NCBI RefSeq assembly: GCF_022458985.1
Contig: NC_061771.1
Coordinates: 27,334,001-27,398,000 of the forward strand
Source of the DNA: Mugil cephalus
Lineage: Eukaryota; Chordata; Actinopteri; Mugiliformes; Mugilidae
Direction of reading: 5' to 3'
DNA: 64,000 nucleotides
Below are positions 59,240 to 64,000 of this stretch, piece by piece. The notes beneath the pieces were generated by a model that made no database searches, had not been told where the DNA came from, and saw only the letters and a list, made by a program, of their open reading frames with translations. Position numbers and translations under genes: made by a program. Position 1 is the stretch's first letter; the number at the start of each line of letters is the position of its first letter.

Positions 59240-60590
59240 CGCTGCTCCTCACGTCTGTCAAACAGCAGACAGATCACATACTTAAGTACAACAGTACGTC
59301 AGTTAGTGGCAGAATATATTTCCTGTGTAGAGACACCTTCTTCTGTCAGAGACCGTTCTGTTAAACATATCTTCCTTCCTCTTTACATCATTATTATGCA
59401 TCTGCAAAGTAATGACTGTAAATTCTCAAGCTGAAATGAAGACATGATTCTTACTTCTGTTTTTCATCAATAAACCTCCTATGATGTGACTTATAGACTT
59501 GATCATTATAGACTTGAGTGTCACTCTGTGAAATTAAAAGTGAATTTCGGAGACATATTTGTTTAAATCTTTCTTTTTCTAAAGTTTTGCTGATACAGTC
59601 AAGCTGTGCAACATCAGCAGTTCCTGGTAGATACTTTCTAACAGTCAGTCTAAAAATATATTCAGAGTAAAGGGTGTTAGTTTCTATGTTCCAGTCATTT
59701 CTCCTATAATGCTGCATCTTATATGAACTCAGAAAGTGGTTGCTGTTGAAATTAGTTCTTCTAGGTTCAAAGTTTGTCTTCAAAATAACAGACTTTCATC
59801 AAAGTGTTGACCAGAGGCCATGAAATTCTCAGAGGTTTGATGACGACAGGAGAAAGAAAACTTTGAGGAAGAGAAGTGGGCGTTACCAAGTTGAACTAAT
59901 CTCATCTTTGACGACCAATGGGAGTGACTGATACAGTTGATTGACACACAGCTCAAAGTTCCCAAATGATTCCTGAAGGATCCACCGTCCACAGCTTGAA
60001 GGACTATCAAACGTCTACAACACAGTAAATACAAAACTAAGTGTATTAACATTTCTGACCTGGCTTCCTCTGGCGTTCATGAATTTCAAAGATGACAATA
60101 TAATACGGTGTGTAATACCTGAGAGGACGACAACCAGTCTAGAGGAAAGAAGCTAAATGAGCTAAACATGTTAACACACATGAAATCAAAACACATGACA
60201 TCAATTCAGTGAAGATCCATGATGATACATCTCAGGATGCATATTTGACATGACTCGCTGACCTTTAACCCCATCAGTTCACAGCCCTTACAGAAGTATC
60301 CCATCGGCCAATCAGGAGCCAGCTGAATGGACATGTCAGCATCTGTGAGGGCAGACGAGTCCTGGTCCAGAAACAAGTTTCCATAGAACCTGTCAGACAC
60401 AAACACAAACAGAGAGGGAAGAAATGAATGTGATGAGAGAACAAGGACACAGTTCAACTGTGTTTGTGTCACAGATCACAGATCAGCTCTACTTTGGTCG
60501 TTGTGATCACAGGAGATGTCTTCTGTAAATATGTCACTGTCTGGCTGTACTGGCCTCCATTAAACAGCCCTGCACTGGAGAACACACACA
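59240..60590. other. 5' flank of the CD22-like gene
   Basis: Should contain its promoter. No clear TATA box was assigned. From about 59,990 onward the sequence is duplicated, in corrupted form, at 21,525 onward, where it lies next to ITIM tail exons. Confidence 0.5.
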
Positions 60591-60594
60591 GGTA

Positions 60595-62338
60595 CGTCTC
60601 AAAAAATTAGAATATCATGCAAAAGTGCAATATTCAAAACACCTGGAAAGGTTTCCTGAGCCTTTAAATGTTCTCTCAGTCTGGGTCAGTAGGCCACACA
60701 ATCACAGGGAAGACTAATGACTGGACAGATGTCCAGAAGGCAGAGGTCACTGACACCCTCCACAAGGAGATAAAGCCACAAACAGTCATCGCTAAAGATG
60801 CTGGTAGAGCTGTATCCAAGCTGTATCCAAGCATATTCATAGAAGGTTAAGTGGAAGGAAAAGGTGTCGTAGGAAAAGGTGGACCAGCAACAGGGACAAC
60901 CACAGCCTTGAGAGGACTGTCAAGCAAAATCCATTCAAGAATTAGGGGGAGATGACGTAGACAAATCCTATGGGCCACAAATGCCACGTTCCTCAAGTCA
61001 AACCACTCCTGAACTAGAGAATACGTCAAGAGCATCTTACCTGGGCTGAGGAGAAAAAGAACTGGACTGTTGCTCAGTGGTCCAAAGTCCTCTTTTCAGA
61101 TGAAAGTAAAATGTTCATGTCATTGGGAAATCAAGGTCCCAGAGTCTGGTGGGAGAGTGGAGAGGCACAGAATCTCCTTTGCTTGAGGTCCAGTGTGAAG
61201 TTTCCACAGTCAGTGATGATTTGTGGCACCGTGTCATCTGCTGGTGTTGGTCCACTGTGTTTTCTGAAGTCCACAGTCAACGCAGCCACCGACCAGGAAC
61301 ATTTAGAGCACGTCATACTTCCTTCTGCTGACAAGCTTTACTTTTTATGCTGATTTCATTTTCCAGCAGGACCTTGGAACCTGCCCACGTTGCCAAAGGT
61401 ACCAACAGCTGGTTCAGTGACCATGGTGTTACTGTGCTTGACTGGCCAGTGAACTCACCTGACCTGAACCCCACAGAGAATCTATGGGCTGTTGTCAAGA
61501 GGAAGGTTAGAGACACCAGACCCTACAAGGCAGATGACCTGAAGGCTGCTATCAAAGCAATCTGGGCTTCCATTACACCTCAGCAGAGCCACAGGATGAT
61601 CACCTCCATGCCACGTCACACTGATGCAGGAATTCATGCAAAAGGAGGCCCAACCAACTAGTGCATTAAAATGAACATACTTTTCAGAAGCCTGACATCT
61701 GTGTTTAATATATATATATTTTTTTTATCAATCTTGTGTAATATATATAATTCTCAGACACTGTGTTCTCATTATCTGTATGTCATGATCACGTCCTGTA
61801 TCATGTTTTGAGTTTCCTGTTTTATTTTGTTAAGTTTCAGATTTCCTGTCTGTGTTTCCTCGTGTGTGTCCCTTGATTGTTAATCGGTTTCTCCTGGTGT
61901 CATTGCCCTGATCTGTCTCACCTGTGTCTTGTCGTCCCCTGAGCCCTCTTGTGTATTTATGGCCCTACTTTCCCTTTGTTCCTCGTCTCATGGTTGATGT
62001 TACTTTCTGATGTTGTCTCCGCACCACGTCCATGATTCTTTCTTTGATTTTTACATGTTGGATTACCTGCCGCACGCAGCGCTTTTTGTTCCTGTTTGTT
62101 TTCATTAAAAACCTCTTTATCCCGGATTCAGTGCCTCCTCCTCAACTGTCCTGCATTTGGGTCCTACCTCACCCTCTACAACCCTGACACTGTGAGCCAT
62201 GATCATGAAGATTACAAGACATGAAGGCTTGAAATATTTCACTCATGTGTAATGAATCTAGATAATATATGAGTTTCACTTTCTGAAGTGACTGACAAAA
62301 TACTGAACTTTTTCACGATATTGTAATTTTTTGAGATG
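60595..62338 (+). mobile_element. Tc1-like element with a solo LTR nested inside
   Basis: The ends CGTCTCAAAAAATTAGAATA and, reversed, CATCTCAAAAAATTACAATA match closely as inverted repeats, and each is flanked by TA (60,593-60,594 and 62,339-62,340). Transposase traces: LFSDES near 61,090 (first Asp), a disrupted FQQD near 61,355 (second Asp) and SPDLNPTENLWAVVKRKVRD at 61,460-61,520 (Glu). Several frameshifts make it inactive. It belongs to a different Tc1 family from the copies at 33,616 and 47,944. Confidence 0.88.
61781..62189 (+). mobile_element. Solo LTR (409 bp) inside the Tc1 element
   Basis: Begins TGTCATGATC and ends ACCCTGACA (TG...CA). The flanks CTGTA (61,776-61,780) and CTGTG (62,190-62,194) match at four of five bases, as a 5-bp target-site duplication should. 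A TATA-like TGTATTTATGG near 61,953 and an ATTAAA near 62,104 fit U3 and R. Relatives: 1-400 (reversed) and the corrupted 23,387-23,803. Confidence 0.75.
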
Positions 62339-62499
62339 TAGCTGTTGCCACTTGTTGAAACACTGCATGACTACACACTCACTTGCTGCTTTCGATTGCT
62401 TGTTAACACAAATAGATAATCAGCCAATCACGTGGCTGCAATTCACTGCATTTTGGCATGTAGAGGTTAATCATGACAACTTGTTGAAGTTCAAACTGA

Positions 62500-62710
62500 G
62501 CATCAGAATGAGGAAGAAAGAGGATCTAAGTGACTTTGAACGTGGTCTGGTTGTTGGTGCCAGACGGGCTGGTCTGAGTGTTTCAGAAACTGATCTACTG
62601 GGATTTTCACACACAACCATCTCTAGGGTTTACAGAGAATGGTCCGAAAAAGAGACAATGTCCAGTGAGCGGCTGTTGTGTGGATGAAAATGCCTTGTTG
62701 ATGTGAGAGG
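62500..62710 (+). mobile_element. Tc1-like transposase N-terminal fragment
   Basis: Encodes RKKEDLSDFERGLVVGARRA, then LSVSETDLLGFSHTTISRVY and REWSEKE, a helix-turn-helix DNA-binding region of another Tc1-like family. The catalytic domain is missing; after about 62,770 the sequence switches to other material. Confidence 0.8.
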
Positions 62711-62789
62711 TCAGAGGAGAATGGGCAGACTGGTTGGAGATGATAGAAAGGCAACAGTGACTCAAATAACCACTGGTTCTTGTTGCGTT

Positions 62790-64000
62790 TTCTTCTTTGC
62801 ATGAAAAGTGTTATATAAATAAAGTGTGATTTGATTTGATTGGAGCAATGTTTCCTGCGTTTTACTGGTCCTTTGTTGGCTTGGGGTGAACTTTTGGCTG
62901 GAAATGTAGCTTGTCACCACGTGGTTTGTGTGTACTGTGATGTCCTGCCCTCCTGTGATGTGAGCTGTCCCTTTTAACGCTATAGCACATAGTGCTCTGG
63001 TGCAGCTAGGACGGCCTTTCTCCACTGGTTCTAATTTACTGCTATAATGTGAAGGAAAAACTTCATTATTATATCATGTTAAACAGGTCTCTTTGACCTA
63101 GTCTTGTTTGTGTTCCTTCCACAGACAAAACAGGGTCTACAAGGTCAGCTGGACAGACCGACGGCCGCCACAGATGGTGGTAGCCAGTGGTTGACCTCCC
63201 ACCCACATTCTCATCTTATATTCCTCCTGGCATGAGGGTAGTAGTACTTCAAATACCACAACAGGACTAAGGACTCATGAGGTATTAATGGGTCGGCCTA
63301 TGTCCACAGGAGCAAGTCCACCTTTGACCCCACACAAAGTGGCTCTGATGTGGACCGATGATTATATGACTGAGTGTGTGAAATGTTTGACTGAGGTCTC
63401 ACCAAAGTTTCCTTCACAGGTTTCTGACAGGCTCCCGAAACCCTCTGAGGAACCAGTTCATCCATCTCAGTGTGGTGATCTTGTGGCTCGGTGGTTAGCG
63501 CTGATGCCTCCACCCAGCGGCTTGTCAGTCACATGGGACCTCACATGTCAGGGAAACCAGACTCTCCCTCAAACGTTCTTGTCTTTGAGGCTCAACATCT
63601 CCTTCATTATGTAACAACTGTGAAAAGGAAGTGAATGTAACTAATGGCATCATAAGGACTGCAGGGAAAACGCTGACTCAGTGTTTGACGTGAGAAGTTT
63701 GTTGAAGGTTTGTGAATGGGATTCTAACCCAATGACCCTCAGTGGTTTTATACTTGCTACTTACACATTGGCTCCAGTTCAGAGTCGGTGGCTACGTCCA
63801 TCTTTTATTAAGCCTGTGTGAGAAACACTGAATGTAAATATAGCTTCTGTTCTTTTTTAAATCTATGAAACTCAGCAGGGCGCCTTTAAGAAATGACTTC
63901 AGTGACGACTAAATGTCTATTTATGTGTGAACACACACACAAATAAAATGTGTTAGACTGAGTCTTAGTCTCAGACACATTCATGCAGTTTAGATTGAGT
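62790..64000. other. Non-coding, with a LINE-type 3' tail near 62,810
   Basis: AGTGTTATATAAATAAAGTG followed by TGATTTGATTTGATTG is like the 3' tail of L2-type fish LINEs/SINEs. From 63,060 to about 63,480 the sequence is shared with corrupted 24,690-25,130. The 108-codon plus-strand frame at 63,288-63,614 has no recognisable domain. Confidence 0.45.

Overview
The window is repeat-rich, AT-rich vertebrate DNA with spliced genes, and it is almost certainly from a ray-finned (teleost) fish. The evidence is a single-exon finTRIM-type RING/B-box/B30.2 gene, CD22/Siglec-like Ig genes, a granzyme/trypsin-like protease, and many Tc1, hAT, L1/Tx1, Ty3/Gypsy and BEL/Pao copies. It reads as a tandemly duplicated immune-gene neighbourhood. 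I do not see an unambiguous new biological system. The most unusual content is the duplication architecture, a transposon-split gene copied together with its insertion, CD22-like copies without an inhibitory tail, and a long stretch of corrupted sequence.

Layout. 1-7,100: mostly non-coding, with LTR-like and Tc1 remnants and a decayed duplicate of the protease 3' flank. 7,201-9,090 (-): complete six-exon secreted trypsin-fold protease of 253 codons. 9,730-13,745: a promoter/first-exon module present four times, two copies inverted, with a 13-bp minisatellite and a (CA)n tract; it ends at a 500-N gap (13,746-14,245). 14,246-15,700: 3' end of TRIM copy A. 15,700-20,500: LINE fragment, a hAT MITE with target-site duplication, and small unassigned exons. 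20,501-21,350 (-): ITIM-bearing tail exons of a CD22-like gene.

About 21,320-33,330 is corrupted sequence: bases are smeared into homopolymers. It is recognisably a copy of two clean parts of the same window (59,990-63,480 and about 42,930-47,660), so open frames there mean little. 33,531-38,394 is clean: a BED/hAT-like gene split by a Tc1 element, then three 3' exons of a CD22-like gene (-). 38,400-43,000: BEL/Pao and Ty3/Gypsy fragments. 44,928-46,601 (+): intact TRIM copy C. 47,660-52,680: a second copy of the minisatellite, Tc1-split BED/hAT gene and CD22 3' exons. 51,958-59,239 (-): a complete CD22-like gene model with an L1/Tx1 LINE in one intron. 59,990-63,500: its 5' flank, with a Tc1 element carrying a nested solo LTR.

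The repeating unit is therefore TRIM, then GTTAGCAT minisatellite, then BED/hAT gene with Tc1, then CD22-like 3' exons, partly present at least twice and perhaps three times. TRIM proteins are cytosolic ubiquitin ligases of innate immunity, CD22-like proteins are leukocyte inhibitory receptors, and the protease resembles haematopoietic serine proteases. The cluster thus looks like an expanding immune-gene region, but no operon-like joint function is implied.
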